Below are positions 46,492 to 58,805 of a stretch of 64,000 bases of DNA, piece by piece (within the stretch, counting starts at the first letter, position 1; each line of letters starts with the position of its first letter). The notes beneath the pieces were generated by a model. That model was not told where the DNA came from and ran no database searches. It saw only the letters and a program-made list of their open reading frames with translations. The DNA comes from Caenorhabditis remanei (Eukaryota > Nematoda > Chromadorea > Rhabditida > Rhabditidae), in assembly GCF_010183535.1 (NCBI RefSeq), contig NC_071331.1, positions 12,710,001 through 12,774,000 on the forward strand. The letters run 5' to 3'. A program made the position numbers and the translations under genes.

Positions 46492-48362
46492 TTAGTGAGC
46501 AATTCCAATACAATCAGGAAGTACAGGTCCTTGGGCTTTGGCGAGAAGTTCGGCGGAAATATTAAGATGACGTGGTTGTTCCCATGGGAACTCATTGTGT
46601 CCGAAATGCCCGTTCTCAGCGGTTGGCTCATAGATGGGTCTTTTCAGGTCAAGATTTCTGGAAACATTTCGTTAAGGATAAATTACACAAAACCAACTAC
46701 TCACTTGATAATCATTCCTGGTCTCAAATCGAAATTGTCATTGACAATACTGAGTAGATCTTCTTCGCTGAGAGCAGATGTTCCGAAGGAAAAGACCATG
46801 ACGGAAAGTGGCTTGGCAACACCGATGGCGTAAGAAACTTGAACCAGACAGCGACGGCAAAGTCCAGCCTTGACGAGTGACTTAGCAACCCAGCGAGCAG
46901 CATACGCAGCAGAACGATCGACCTTGGTTGGGTCCTTTCCAGAGAAAGCGCCACCTCCGTGAGCTCCCCATCCTCCGTAAGTGTCGACGATGATCTTACG
47001 TCCAGTGAGTCCAGCATCTCCCATTGGTCCTCCGACTATGAATGATCCACATGGGTTGAGATGGTATATGGTGCTTTCATCAATAAGATTTGCTGGGATG
47101 ACCGCTTTGATGACCTGCAATTACACAACATTGTTTTAAATTTTTCGCTATACCTAATCCACCTTCTCGATAAGTTCTTTTCTGAGTTCCTCCAAGCTAA
47201 CATCTGGAGAATGTTGAGTCGAGATGACGACGGTATGAACACGAAGAGGAACGCAAGCTCCTCCTTCGGAAGCGTACTCGATAGTGACTTGAGTCTTGGA
47301 ATCCGGTCGTGCCCAGTCGAGTTCTCCGGAACGACGGAGCTCATGGAGCTTATGATTCAACTTATGAGAGAGAAGGAGCGTCAATGGCATCGCTTCTTCA
47401 GTTTCATCGGTGGCGTAACCGAACATGATTCCTTGGTCACCAGCTCCCACATCATCGCTACTCTTGTCGATATGAACTCCTGCGGCAATCTCAGGTGATT
47501 GTTGCTCCAAAGCGACAAGAACGTTGCAAGTCTTGTAATCAAATCCTATAAAAAAAACTTATCATCACCGTAACATGTGCTGTTCAACGAGTAAGAAGAA
47601 TCATTCCACGAGCTTATATCAGGCAATTGTCAGCTGGAGTCAGTAGTTCCGGAAACAAGTAAACTTTATTCTTATTACCTTTCGACGAATCATCGTATCC
47701 GATTTTCTTGACGACGTTACGGACGAGAACTTGATAGTCGACGACGGCTTTTGAGGTGATCTCACCGCACAACATGATCATACCCGTTTTAGTCACCGTT
47801 TCTGTAATCAAAGTAACCATAGTAACAGGTAAGAAAACATATTGTTGCGATAAGCGTCAGCCCTTTTCATCCAACACCCGCAGAGCCTGTAAATTGAGAC
47901 ATGAATAAGCGAAAAAACGAGAAGTTGCCAATGAGCAAAACGATCTCATCGGCAATCTTCCCGTAATATCAATAACACAACACAAAATTCAAACTCGCAA
48001 CCGCTTGCAAAGCAATCACGATATCAAACATGGTTTGTCACTGTATTCGCTGCATGTCACCAAGTCTCTGAATGATGTACAGGATAGCTGAAAGGGCCAA
48101 TCGGTTCATCGTAGAGTAAGAGCGGCTTCTTCTTCATCGAGTTGCTGGCTCTGAGTTCGGAGATTGATTTACTTACCGCAGGCGACCTTAGCGTGTGGAT
48201 CTTGTTCCAAGTGAGCGTCGAGAACAGCATCCGATATCTGAAAAATTACTATGAGAATCTGTTTATCGAGAAGCGAGTTCGAAAACTTACTTGATCGCAC
48301 ATTTTATCCGGATGTCCCTCGGAGACGGATTCAGAAGTGAACAGGAACTTGTGCTGAGACAT
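46492..48362 (-). CDS. sams-3/sams-4: S-adenosylmethionine synthetase (sams-3/sams-4 type), minus copy
   Basis: Six exons close in phase: 48362-48291, 48237-48177, 47801-47679, 47545-47163, 47114-46705 and 46657-46492. They give 404 residues, the normal length. The enzyme makes S-adenosylmethionine from methionine and ATP in the cytosol. Diagnostic segments are [11 protein letters not shown] (N-terminal ATP site), [15 protein letters not shown] (signature 1) and [19 protein letters not shown] (signature 2). It is arranged head-to-head with a near-identical paralogue, like C. elegans sams-3 and sams-4; I cannot tell which copy is which. Intron 2 (375 nt) ends TTACAG|AAAC and carries a conserved alternative acceptor, described separately. 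It starts MSQHKFLF, one residue longer than its partner. Confidence 0.95.
47802..47889 (-). promoter_or_regulatory. Alternative 3' splice site / poison extension in sams intron 2 (minus copy)
   Basis: On the minus strand an acceptor CAATTTACAG lies 85 nt before the normal TTGATTACAG|AAAC. Using it would add GGC TCT GCG GGT GTT GGA TGA in frame, stopping translation at once. The block is almost identical in the divergent partner gene. It fits the known METT-10-controlled sams splicing switch. Confidence 0.75.
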
Positions 48363-50894
48363 GTTCAGGTGTAGAGAAGATGAATGAGATACTTCTTCTG
48401 AAATAGAACTTGTTAGGTTAAATAGAAAGGTGGAGAGAGTCGGCAAGAGAAATAAAACAAAGGGCGGGGCGCCACGCGCTAAACGAGCAAAACTCTACGT
48501 CTCGTGAAAAATTTTCCAGGAAACACTCTTCAGCAAAAATAATTTGAACGAGAGAGAATACTAATGTGCACAGGGAACATATCAGAAACTTTCTAGAATT
48601 GCAATTGAAATAAAAGTAGGCCTATGACTGCGAAAAAAATCGGACTGCAAACACCTGGCGCGCAGCGCTGGCGAGCATGTGCCAATGCCCTCGATTCTAC
48701 GACAACAGGAGACAGAAATCATAGAGGTAGCTGCAGCTGAGAATCTGCCTTTTATGTTAGATAATGAAATTGTAACACTGAAATGAGACACAAAGATGCA
48801 ATGATGTCCGGAACATCAGAAACTCGATAAAAGTGGAAACGAGACAACGATGAACACAAGAAATTCCCTCGATTTTTCTTGATATAATCTGGCAAGCGCG
48901 AACAACTTCAAAACATCGGAAAAAAGTCTCGAACGGCTACTAAAGAAACTAAACGAGCGAACAAGTCCTATCGTAGTACACAAAAGACAACGAACAACTA
49001 ACTTGATGAATAAATTGCTATCTTCTCCGTGGCGTCTTATCTGTAATCTTATCGCGTGGTATGATGAATTTGCCACGTTTGTTTGTTCTCATGACCTTGG
49101 AGGTCGTCACGGGGATATTCCATGAGAATTATGATTTGAGAACGATAATAATATCAACGTAATAAGAAAGTCTGGATTGTTCTATAGGCGAATTGATTGC
49201 AATTAGAAAACTATTTTAATCACCTATAAATACTTTTACAGCAGAAAACGGAGTTGAGAGATTCGTCAATAAAAACAATCCGGCAGTTGTGAGAAGTTGA
49301 AAACGATGCACATACTGTAGCATCACATGATTTTCATGCCAGTACAGAATTTAATTTCCGATCTATCGAGAATAGACAAAAAGCTCAGTTAGACAAAAAG
49401 CAAATATTTAACTGAAGGATATTTTCAACATTTCGACGTCTAGTTGAATTAATTCTTCCGTGAGGTAAATTTCTGTCGAAACACAATCGCCTCAACTATT
49501 TAGTAATGAATGGAAATCTGATCTGGTCTGAAAACGATTTGAGTAGTTCTAATAACAAACAAAAATCGTAGCTCGTTGATTTATTAGCAGTTAGAAAAGC
49601 AAATTTGCTTTTTTGCACTGTTGCATGGTTTTCTGATCAACGGATACCACGCATGGCCACATACAAACAGAAACAATACGAAAACTGCGTTTGCAGATAT
49701 CCAGATATGTGCTTTGAACTTTTGAGCTGTTCAAGAAAAAAGAGGTCTTATGAAAATTGTCTGAATAAAACATTATGTTTTCTGACTTTGTGGTTTTTAG
49801 TTTGTAGTCTAGAGCCAACCTCACTCCAAGACAAACAGCAAAAAAAGAAAGCAAATAATGAGATCATTTTTAAAAATGATGACAACATCAGTATCACTAC
49901 TCAATTGTCATCAGCTGATATCAGCCCTTTTCTCAATTCAAAATTTCTAGTTCCAAAACAGTTTTAATTATATTTCAGTGATTTTATCGGACAACGAACA
50001 ATTACGATTGTAATCTTTTCAGATCAATTTTTGCTATTTCCACTACAATGAACAACAAATCTAGATAATATCCAGCCCGCTTTTTTATTTGAAAAATCCT
50101 GAAAATTTCCTGTTCATGACGCATGCAAATGATATAAATCTTGGGAAATCGACAATGATTTCAAACGCAAACGATCCCTATAAACGAAAAGGAAGAAAAC
50201 GTTTTTAGAAAAGCAGCAGTCAGCGGCACTCTAACTGAAAATTATCCTGTCGTAAAATCCAGCACATTGTACGTAACAAGTGTTGGCGCGGTGATTGCGG
50301 ACGGCTGAGAAAAATTTCGTGGATTTTAGGCCAAATTCTTCGGAATTAAAAACTTTGCATTTGAATTTGCTTTTCTGAAATGTTTTATCTTCCTTTATCT
50401 TCTCGATTTCATAATATCATGAATTAGATCTTTTTCGATATCTACCTCCTGATCTCTTGCAAATTGGTTTTTTTCCAGTATGACTTATTTTGAACATCTT
50501 TCTTTAATCTCAAAGTTGGAGGAACTCCAGCTTTAAGTAGAATAGTGTTATTTACTATTTTCTTCCTTAGTTCCTTTTATGTGTAGATACTTTTCTGCGT
50601 TTTTAAGTCTGAAATCGTATAGTTCCAAAAGATCAGTATTCTTCTTGCGGAATCGGCCAAAGCTCACGGTTTAGTATCAAGCCACATCAGTTTCAAATTT
50701 ACATAACCTTTATTCATAACAATAGAAAGAGAGATCTGTGCAGCTATGAAGAGACGCAGTTTTGTCGTTTTGTTGCGCGTGGCGCCCCGCCCTCTGCTTG
50801 TTCCTCCCTTTCGCTTTTCGCTCCTTCCAATTCATTCGAGCTAACACGCGCTCTTCCAGGTCGAAGCTTTCTATCGTCTTCTCTCCAGTGAAAA
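48363..50894. promoter_or_regulatory. Shared divergent promoter region of the sams pair
   Basis: A 2.5-kb region between two ATGs pointing outward. GCGCGTGGCGCCCCGCCCT lies about 100 nt upstream of each start in matching orientation: 48461-48479 as its reverse complement, and 50775-50793. It is the only long match I see between the two promoters. A 120-codon plus-strand ORF at 49605-49967 starts at a non-ATG codon; I do not call it. A second GC-rich patch (GGCGCGCAGCGCTGGCG) lies near 48657. Confidence 0.6.
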
Positions 50895-52742
50895 ATGGTT
50901 CATAAATTCCTCTTCACTTCTGAGTCCGTCTCCGAAGGACATCCTGACAAGATGTGCGATCAAGTAAGTATTGGTCGTTTAAAATTTCAACCGTCCATAA
51001 ATTCGCTTTCAGATTTCGGATGCCGTCCTCGATGCTCACTTGAGCCAAGATCCCCATGCCAAGGTCGCCTGCGGTAAGTACTTAATTTTTCTCCAAACTC
51101 AGAGACAGCGACACGATGGATCAGCCTCCTTAACTCAATCATGAACCGATTGGCCCTTTCAGCTTACCTATTCAACATTCAGAGACTTGGTGACATGCAG
51201 CGAATACAGTGACAAACCATGTTTGATATCGTGATTGCTTTGCAAGCGATTGCGAATTAGAATTTTGTGTTGTGTTATTGATATCGCGAGAAGATTGTCG
51301 ATGAGCTCGTTTTGTTCATGGGCAAATTCTCGTTGTTTCGCTTATTCATGTCTCAATTTACAGGCTCTGCGCGTGTTGGATGAAAGGGGCTGACGCTTAT
51401 CGCAACAATATGTTTTCTTACCTGTTACTATGGTTACTTTGATTACAGAAACGGTGACTAAAACGGGTATGATCATGTTGTGCGGTGAGATCACCTCAAA
51501 AGCCGTTGTCGACTATCAAGTTCTCGTCCGTAACGTCGTCAAGAAAATCGGATACGATGATTCGTCGAAAGGTAATAAAACACTAATATGAGATTGTGAC
51601 ATCAATGTGTAAATCCAAGACGTGGATCGGGAGGACAGAATGTTTATGGCAACCTATCTCTCTTTAACAAGTAGTTTATTTGTATTTTCAGGATTTGACT
51701 ACAAAACTTGCAACGTTCTTGTCGCTCTTGAGCAACAATCGCCGGAGATAGCCGCAGGTGTTCACCTGGACAAGAGCAACGACGATGTTGGAGCTGGAGA
51801 TCAGGGAATCATGTTCGGATACGCCACCGATGAAACTGAAGAAGCTATGCCATTGACGCTCCTTCTCTCTCATAAGTTGAACTACAAACTTCACGAACTT
51901 CGTCGTTCCGGGGAACTCGAATGGGCCCGGCCCGATTCTAAAACTCAAGTCACCATCGAGTACGCTTCCGAAGGTGGAGCTTGCGTCCCAGTTCGTGTCC
52001 ATACCGTCGTCATCTCGACTCAACATTCTCCAGATGTCAGCCTTGAGGACCTGAGAAAAGAACTTATCGAGAAGGTAAGAATACATGGAGGAAAACGTTC
52101 TGAGAAATATCGTTTTACAGGTTATCAAAGCTGTAATCCCAGCCAATCTCATTGATGACAACACCATCTATCATCTCAACCCATGTGGTTCATTCATTGT
52201 TGGAGGACCGATGGGAGATGCTGGACTCACTGGACGCAAGATCATCGTTGACACTTACGGAGGATGGGGAGCTCACGGAGGTGGTGCTTTCTCTGGAAAG
52301 GACCCAACCAAGGTCGATCGTTCTGCTGCTTATGCTGCTCGCTGGGTTGCTAAGTCACTCGTCAAGGCTGGACTTTGCCGTCGCTGTCTGGTTCAAGTTT
52401 CTTACGCCATCGGTGTTGCCAAGCCACTTTCCGTCATGGTTTTTTCCTTCGGAACATCTGCTCTCAATGAGGCAGATCTTCTGACCATTGTCAACGACAA
52501 TTTCGACTTGAGACCAGGAATGATTATCAAGTGAGGACTAAAAAAACGTGATTCGTTGCTAATTTTTTTTTCTCAGAGATCTTGACTTGAAGAGACCCAT
52601 CTACGAGCCTACCGCCGAAAACGGACATTTCGGACACAATCAATTCCCATGGGAGCAGCCCCGCCACCTCAAGATTTCTGCCGAACTTCTTGCTAAAGTA
52701 CAAGGAGTACCTCTCGCCAAGGGCAACGGAATCGCTCATTAA
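50895..52742 (+). CDS. sams-4/sams-3: S-adenosylmethionine synthetase (sams-3/sams-4 type), plus copy
   Basis: Exons 50895-50963, 51013-51073, 51449-51571, 51692-52074, 52121-52530 and 52577-52742 close in phase and give 403 residues. All but the first exon have exactly the lengths of the minus-strand copy (61, 123, 383, 410 and 166 nt), and the protein is nearly identical through both AdoMet synthetase signatures. It differs at the N-terminus (MVHKFLF), in scattered residues ([11 protein letters not shown] versus [11 protein letters not shown]) and near the C-terminus ([10 protein letters not shown] versus AQGPVLPD). Introns other than intron 2 differ in length and sequence from the partner. 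Intron 2 is 375 nt in both, with strong identity, and keeps the alternative acceptor. It supplies the cellular methyl donor and is likely regulated by SAM level at splicing. Confidence 0.95.
51361..51448 (+). promoter_or_regulatory. Alternative 3' splice site / poison extension in sams intron 2 (plus copy)
   Basis: An acceptor CAATTTACAG ends at 51363 and the normal GATTACAG|AAAC ends at 51448. The 85-nt difference is not a multiple of three and reads GGC TCT GCG CGT GTT GGA TGA after the exon 2 junction, so this isoform would be a nonsense-mediated decay target. TACAGAAAC at the normal junction matches the METT-10/METTL16-type m6A site reported at nematode sams acceptors. Confidence 0.8.
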
Positions 52743-53110
52743 ACAATGTTTCATCGGTCTTAGTTTCTTTTATTGTATCATTTCTGGGTGGCTCAACTGT
52801 AGCAATTTATAATAAGCACATTCTAAAAATTCTATTATTGTACTGGGTTTTTTCACTTGAACGTATTCCATTTCTCCAACATACTCCCTCGATTTACCTG
52901 ATCTTCTGTCACATTGCAAATCCTATTTGCCTCCCCCGCTTCCCAAATGGTTCATAACCTTCTCCCACGCTTTTATTGCAAGTTTTTTTAGTTCTATAAA
53001 AATATTTATTGGAAAAATGTTTGCGAAAGATTGAGCGAAAACGAATCGAAATGAGGCACGAGTAGATGAAAAGGGGGAATGACGTGTTTTGTGAAAATGA
53101 ATTTTTATGT

Positions 53111-56100
53111 TCAGAATGCGATGCTGCTACGGTAACGACGGTCATCTGAAGATTGATGCTGTTGTTGCTGTTTCTGAATCCGATAAATTCTTCGTTCAGC
53201 GGGACCGCCCATTTCTTTCGTATGAATCGAAAGTGGTGAATAATCAGCTGGTGGGATTTCAGAAGTCGTTAGAAGTTGATGGCTCGAACGAGAGAGAAAT
53301 GTCTGAAATTTTCTCCTGATTTCCGAATCAAAGAGTGCCCAACTCACTGGTTCTTTCCTATCATTTCGTCTTGCTTCAATCTCGAAAGCAGCCGTTTTTT
53401 CCAGAACGCTACTTTTTCGTCTGCGTCTCTTCTCTTCTTCGTTCTCTTTCTCATCATTTGAGCCAACTGGAGGTGGATCCATTCCGAAATAGAATTCTGG
53501 AAGGCTATCTATCCCTGAAAAATAGATACGAATTTCAGAGAAGAAGAAGTACAATTCTCACTTTTTGATTCTCTTTTCAGTTTATCCTCTTCTTCATTCA
53601 CCCATGAGAAATCGATTTCCGATTGATCACATCTCATTTGTGACGTGGCAATCGAAGAAGATCTCGATCCGTATGAAGGTTGTCCACGAATGATTGGCTG
53701 TGCATACGTGGCATTCGAGTTTGGTGCGACGTGGTGATGATGTTGGATTCGAGAAGAAGTAGAAGATGTGGTCTGGGTTGATGGAGCCTTCGGCGGTTCG
53801 GACACTTGTTGTTCCACTTTTTCACTTCTTTCCACTTTTACTTCGATCGTTTTCGTGACTGGCTGGAAAGACAGTTTTCAGAATTTTCAAGATGAAGAAA
53901 ATATCTAACATACCGGTTGTGGAGAAGTGACCTGACGAATTTGTTGATGATTATGATGATGTGGAGTGCTACTGTACATTGGTGGAGAGATAATGTCTGA
54001 GAATTGAAAATTAGAATGTTAAATATGTATAACATGATTATCATATTCTTTTTCAGAGAGAATATGTACAGTTATTAACTAAAAAAGGAAGATCCTACGC
54101 TGTGACGCAATTGTCTCAAAGTTGATCAATGTAAACCAAGAGCAGCATCAGATAACTTAGAGAATTAATATTGAGTTTAAAATCCTATAGCTCACCTCGT
54201 TTTCCTGAAGAAATGCTTGATGTATTCCATGGATCTGAAGAATGTCCACCTTCTTCTGACGATGTCATTGGGGACGATGAAGCCAGCGAACCGTTCAGTT
54301 CGGTTCGACGGTTTGTGCTTCTGGAATAAGTTTCAAAATGGATAAATGTTCTGTTTCTTAACATTATTATGCACTGCTCGAAGTTTTTGACAACGCTAGT
54401 CCCATTTCCCTCAGTACAACAATCGAAAAACTTACGAGTAATTATGCTTCACATACTGACTCTGCGTCTCTCGTCTCGTCGGTAACCCTCGTCGTTCTTC
54501 TGTAGCTCTCCAATCACGTTGACGCATTCGAACGTCGATTTCTGGAGCTTCATGCATTCTGGAAATAAAACGAATCGATTCATTTGAAAATGATAGAATA
54601 ATATATTTGCATTCCCAACTTAAAATCCCATATCCGTTTTCTCATTTCACTGTTCCATTATCCAAAAAACTTGTGTTTCTCTGTTTTTTCTTCTCACCCA
54701 ATTCGAATCGAATCCATGTTAAATCCATCACATTTTCTCCCTCTTTCAACCCTCACTTTTCCCCTCCCGCCGTCAAAAAGGCAACCATCCAGTTTTTTAG
54801 TCTTTCTCCTCTCATTTTCGGTCATCTGTTCGTTTCTCGTTCAATATATCCGGAGAGAGAGATTCACACTGCGAGATTAGCAAGATTTCAAAGAGATTTC
54901 CATTTTAAAATGACCATTTCCGAAAAGTTGAGAAAAGAAAAAGAAGAAAAAGACGTTGTTAGGGTTCAGAAAAAAGGAGAACGATGAATAAAGAAGACCT
55001 TGAACACCTCAAGAAATCGGGAATGATCAAAAAAGTTCCTCATGCTAATGGTAATGCTAATGGATTGATCAGTGAACTTCGAATATGATGAACTAAAATG
55101 TTTCTGTGATTCTTTGATTATTCATGGCTTTTTCACAATCGCATTCGTTTTCTTTTTTAAATTAGTTTAACTTACAAAATCATTACAGTAATTTAAAAAG
55201 GTTCCAAAAATCCAGAATCCCTCACCGAAATAATCCGATTTTAAACTCCATCTCTCCAGAAAATATTTCATCATTGTCCGTTCCCTCGATTTCCTTTTCA
55301 TTCATTTTCCCTTTCTCACCTCCAATTACGCGGCTAATTTCAACACAAAAAACCCGCAAAAGGTCATATTGTTCCCCCTTCATTATTCCCATTTCTCTGA
55401 TGGTCCGACCAAAAAAGGGAATTCTCCTTGTCTTCTCCTTCTTAATAGTCCGTGACCCATGACCCGGAACACTTTTGTTATAATTGCAATTTACTAAAGG
55501 AGAAGGTCGGATTAGTGTGAGAGAATAAGAAATTGGTTGAGATGAGAAGAGGATAAAAAAGAGGCAGGCAGGTGACAATTGGTAATATGGAAATCAAGAG
55601 CAAATGAGTGAATTGGGAGCTTAATGCTGTATGATTGACTTTGTTAATTTCAAGACTCAACAAAATGTTCAGCATGAAACAGCGAGAATTGCACAGTTGG
55701 AATCAGAAGTGCTCAATTCATCACTCCCCAATATCCTATCCAAGAAAAAGTAATCCCCCATTTTTATAAAGGACACCGTCCGTTAATGACCTCTCCTTCA
55801 ATTGTAAACCTTCTTCTGAAGGTAATTGAGGGATTATGTTAATCTCGGTTCATGATGAATAGGTATCGTCCCGATTAATTAGAAGGATCAAAGGAAATGA
55901 CCATACAGAACATATGGAAAATGCAGGAATTTGAATATGAATAATACTGTTTCTCAGTTTCATGAAAAGTTGGTTGTCAAATTAACAGCTGCTAAAGCAT
56001 CTCTTCCACAGATATTCAATCAGGATACAATTACAGTCATGGAGGTTTTGAATTCAATAAATCTCTCCTTTAAAGATTTTGAGAACTCATCGAAGCAGTC

Positions 56101-58805
56101 AACTGAAACCAGGTCAACTTTTACGAATTTTAACTTCTAATCCTTCTTTTTCTATTGGAACTTTTGGCAGCATATCCACAACAAGTTCACTATATTGTTT
56201 TCAATCAGAATCTCTTGAATAATCAAATAACCCCAGAATCCTCGAAGCTCGATCTCTTCCTTCATATAACCAGTAATCCCTCACTCCCTCACCCAATATT
56301 CAGTCATCCCAATCTGACAACTTATAATTGCTCCCTCCCCTCCGTCTCCCATCCAAAACCTCAATTTTCCCCCAACTTTTTGATGGCAGAGGTGCGCATC
56401 AAAATGATGAAAATGAATGAAAACAAGCCCACTCAAAAGACCGGTGTGTGAAGTGAAAGAGATGGCGAGACAGAAACGAAATGAGTGGTCATGCTCGCGG
56501 AGCTGCAGAAGCTTGTTTGATCACGCCGCGCAAGAGTGGCCATTTCTTCATTATCAGTCAATGAGGATAATGGTGATTATCACTTGGTGTGTGATAATCT
56601 CATATAATTTGTGTGAAGAGTAGACACCCGGAAGGAAGGAAAAAGTGAGGGGCAAATAGGAATGAGTCAAGGACAAAGATTACGGATGGAATCTCCGGAG
56701 TAGATTAGCAGAAAACTGATCTCCTGTTTAAAAAAAGTGATAATCAAGTGTAACCAAACAAAACAGTAATCGATGGTTTCCTTCAGCTACAAAACATGTC
56801 TAGAAATCTAGAATCCGATCTAACCTAGGAGGACCCCCTCTTGAACCTTTTTCCATTCTTCGCAACATCTCAGAATCGTCTTTTCTCTTCACCTAAATGG
56901 TGGCGGTAAAGGGTACTTCTGACACATACAAAACAGTAATGAGAGTCCGTCTTCGAGAGCAAACACTTGCTTTGACACCTTCTACCACCATTTACATTTA
57001 CGTGTTGTATTTGTTGACCGAAACAATTCTTGTTTCGAATGAACGGAGATCGGAAGAGAGGAGGAGGAGGAGGAGGTCAAATGTGGTCAAATAGGTGCAA
57101 ATGTGTTCGGGTTTTTGATGGAAAGTAGCAATACTAATGTATCGGTTTTAAGTGGAAGGAGAAGTGGAGATGATTCTAGATCAAAAGGTCATGGTTATCA
57201 TAGAGAAGTGTTCGGAAATATGAAATCTTGGCAATGCAAATATAGATCTGAAGTTGAAAAAATTGAGCTCTGGAAACTGGATTAGGCTCTGGACGTTTCT
57301 ACATCTGATCTTCTAAACCATCATCCTCAGTGATAGTCAGAATATAAAACAATTTCAAACTTTCTAGAACCCCCGCCCGATTTCCCTTATGTCTCTCTTC
57401 TACTAAATTTGAATTCGAAACACCATTTCCTGTCCGATGAAATGAATTCCAAAAATAAAAAATAAAAACACATCCATATACATCAACCTCATTTTAATTA
57501 CGGTCTCTCTTTCTTCCTGACAATGGAAACTTGTCTCCCGTTTTCTTTCAAAAATTGACCTTCCTTGTCTTCGAATGTCTCCAACCTTGACGTGTGTGCG
57601 TCGTTTAATATTTGGTGTGAGTGAGCCACCTGTCATCTGATTTCACCTTTTCCGTATACAGAGACATTACAAACAAATAGGTGAGAAGAAGAAGCGATAA
57701 GGTTCGTTATATGATACAATTACCCGATTCCGAATGATTATGTCATTAATCAGAAAAAGAGAAAACGAATGTCTGTTTAAAGAACATCGAATCATTTTTG
57801 ATGGTGTAATAACTAGAGAAATGGAAAGTGATGAAGGAAAGGTATATGGGATAACAAGTTTTCTCTTCTTTTTGTTTCTTTTCCAGTGAATGTTGTGGTG
57901 TATGTTTCATAACAACCACACAGCTAGAAAAGAAGAAAACTTCTTTTTTCGTTTCCTGCAAAACTGGAAGTAGGAGAAAAAGTTCCCTCTTTTCCCCTCA
58001 ACAGGAAGACATTCATCTTCTCCTCAAGGCTGGAAAAAAGTTTGAGGTAGACAACGGGAGGAGGAGGTATAATAATCCTATTATGTGGGTATGAAGAAGA
58101 ATAAAAAGAGGAGGAGAAGGTCAAGTTGAAGACGAAAAAAGAAACTGAACGTCTAGAACAATGATGGCATCTCAATTATTCTAATTAGGTGAGAACTTTT
58201 CCACATTAAGGAGGAATGGTACAGTGAAATTTTTGGGAAAAGTGATGGAACGTAAAAAATGAATTTTGCTCTTACCAATCAAAACTTATCCCAGCAGTAA
58301 AAACAACTAACCTGTGTAAATCATCAAAACTCATTGCTCTCGAATACATTGGATGCATTGGCAGAGGTGGTGGAACTGGCATCTGAATAGGAATTCCTCT
58401 TGCTCCCAACTTCTTCATCAACTTCTGATGCTTCTTCTCCATTTTCTCCAACTTTTTCAACGTCTTCGCATCATGTGGAATCAGAATTCTAGGAGGGGGC
58501 ATCATTGCTGGCTCGAAATCCACTTGATTCAATGACATTCTTGACCCTCTCATCTGTCCTAACCTCTCTGAATCCGGGCCGCCCATATATCCAGAATCTG
58601 CATTTAAAGAAATCATTGACCGTCTCATTTGTGCTTTCGATTGTGGATGGTGTGGATTGTGTAGCATGTATGGTTCAGCGAATGCTCCGGGAGCAATTGG
58701 TCTTTGTTTCGATTCTGGATAGGGGGATGTGGTCGTTGAATATGATGTCCTCTGATGCATCCAATGCGGAGGAGGCGGGTAGTGCGACGAGCTTCGGTTT
58801 CCCAT
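53111..58805 (-). CDS. Pro/Ser/His-rich scaffold-like protein, family unknown
   Basis: Six exons close in phase: 58805-58312, 54558-54436, 54320-54196, 53996-53914, 53862-53562 and 53514-53111. They give about 509 residues. A TTTCAG acceptor sits directly before the ATG at 58805, so this is either an SL trans-spliced first exon or an internal exon of a longer gene. The sequence is largely disordered. It has PPPPHW and MPVPPPLPM proline runs and a short Lys-rich helix (LKKLEKMEKKHQKLMKKLG). Candidate phospho-sites in Arg/Ser contexts (RRSMISLN, RGSRMSLN, YSRAMSFDD) look alike and may be repeated motifs. His-rich stretches occur (HHHNHQQ, RIQHHHHV), and a basic KRRRRK patch lies near the end. 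A cytoskeletal or signalling scaffold is a guess. Intron 1 is 3.75 kb and hosts an opposite-strand ORF set. Confidence 0.7.
55631..56222 (+). CDS. Small nested coiled-coil-like gene inside the opposite-strand intron
   Basis: Three exons, 55631-55749, 55927-56112 and 56171-56222, close in phase and give about 118 residues. The first starts MIDFVNFKTQQNVQHETARI and is helical. The second (HEKLVVKLTAAKAS, ITVMEVLNSINLSFKDF) also looks coding. Junctions use GTAATC and GTCAAC donors, both weak, and ATGCAG and TTGGCAG acceptors. Two more coding-like fragments lie upstream on the same strand (54910-54987, rich in Lys/Glu, and 54984-55088, MNKEDLEHLKKSGM...), offset in frame. They may be earlier exons of a longer, partly decayed gene. 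No family is recognised. Confidence 0.45.

Noticed and set aside
49605..49967. 120-codon ORF in the sams intergenic region
   Set aside because: Begins at a non-ATG codon, has no supporting splice sites, and the opposite strand is similarly open; likely chance.
54607..54987. 126-codon plus-strand ORF in the long intron
   Set aside because: Most of it is pyrimidine-rich low-complexity translation; only the last ~26 codons look coding and are mentioned with the nested gene.
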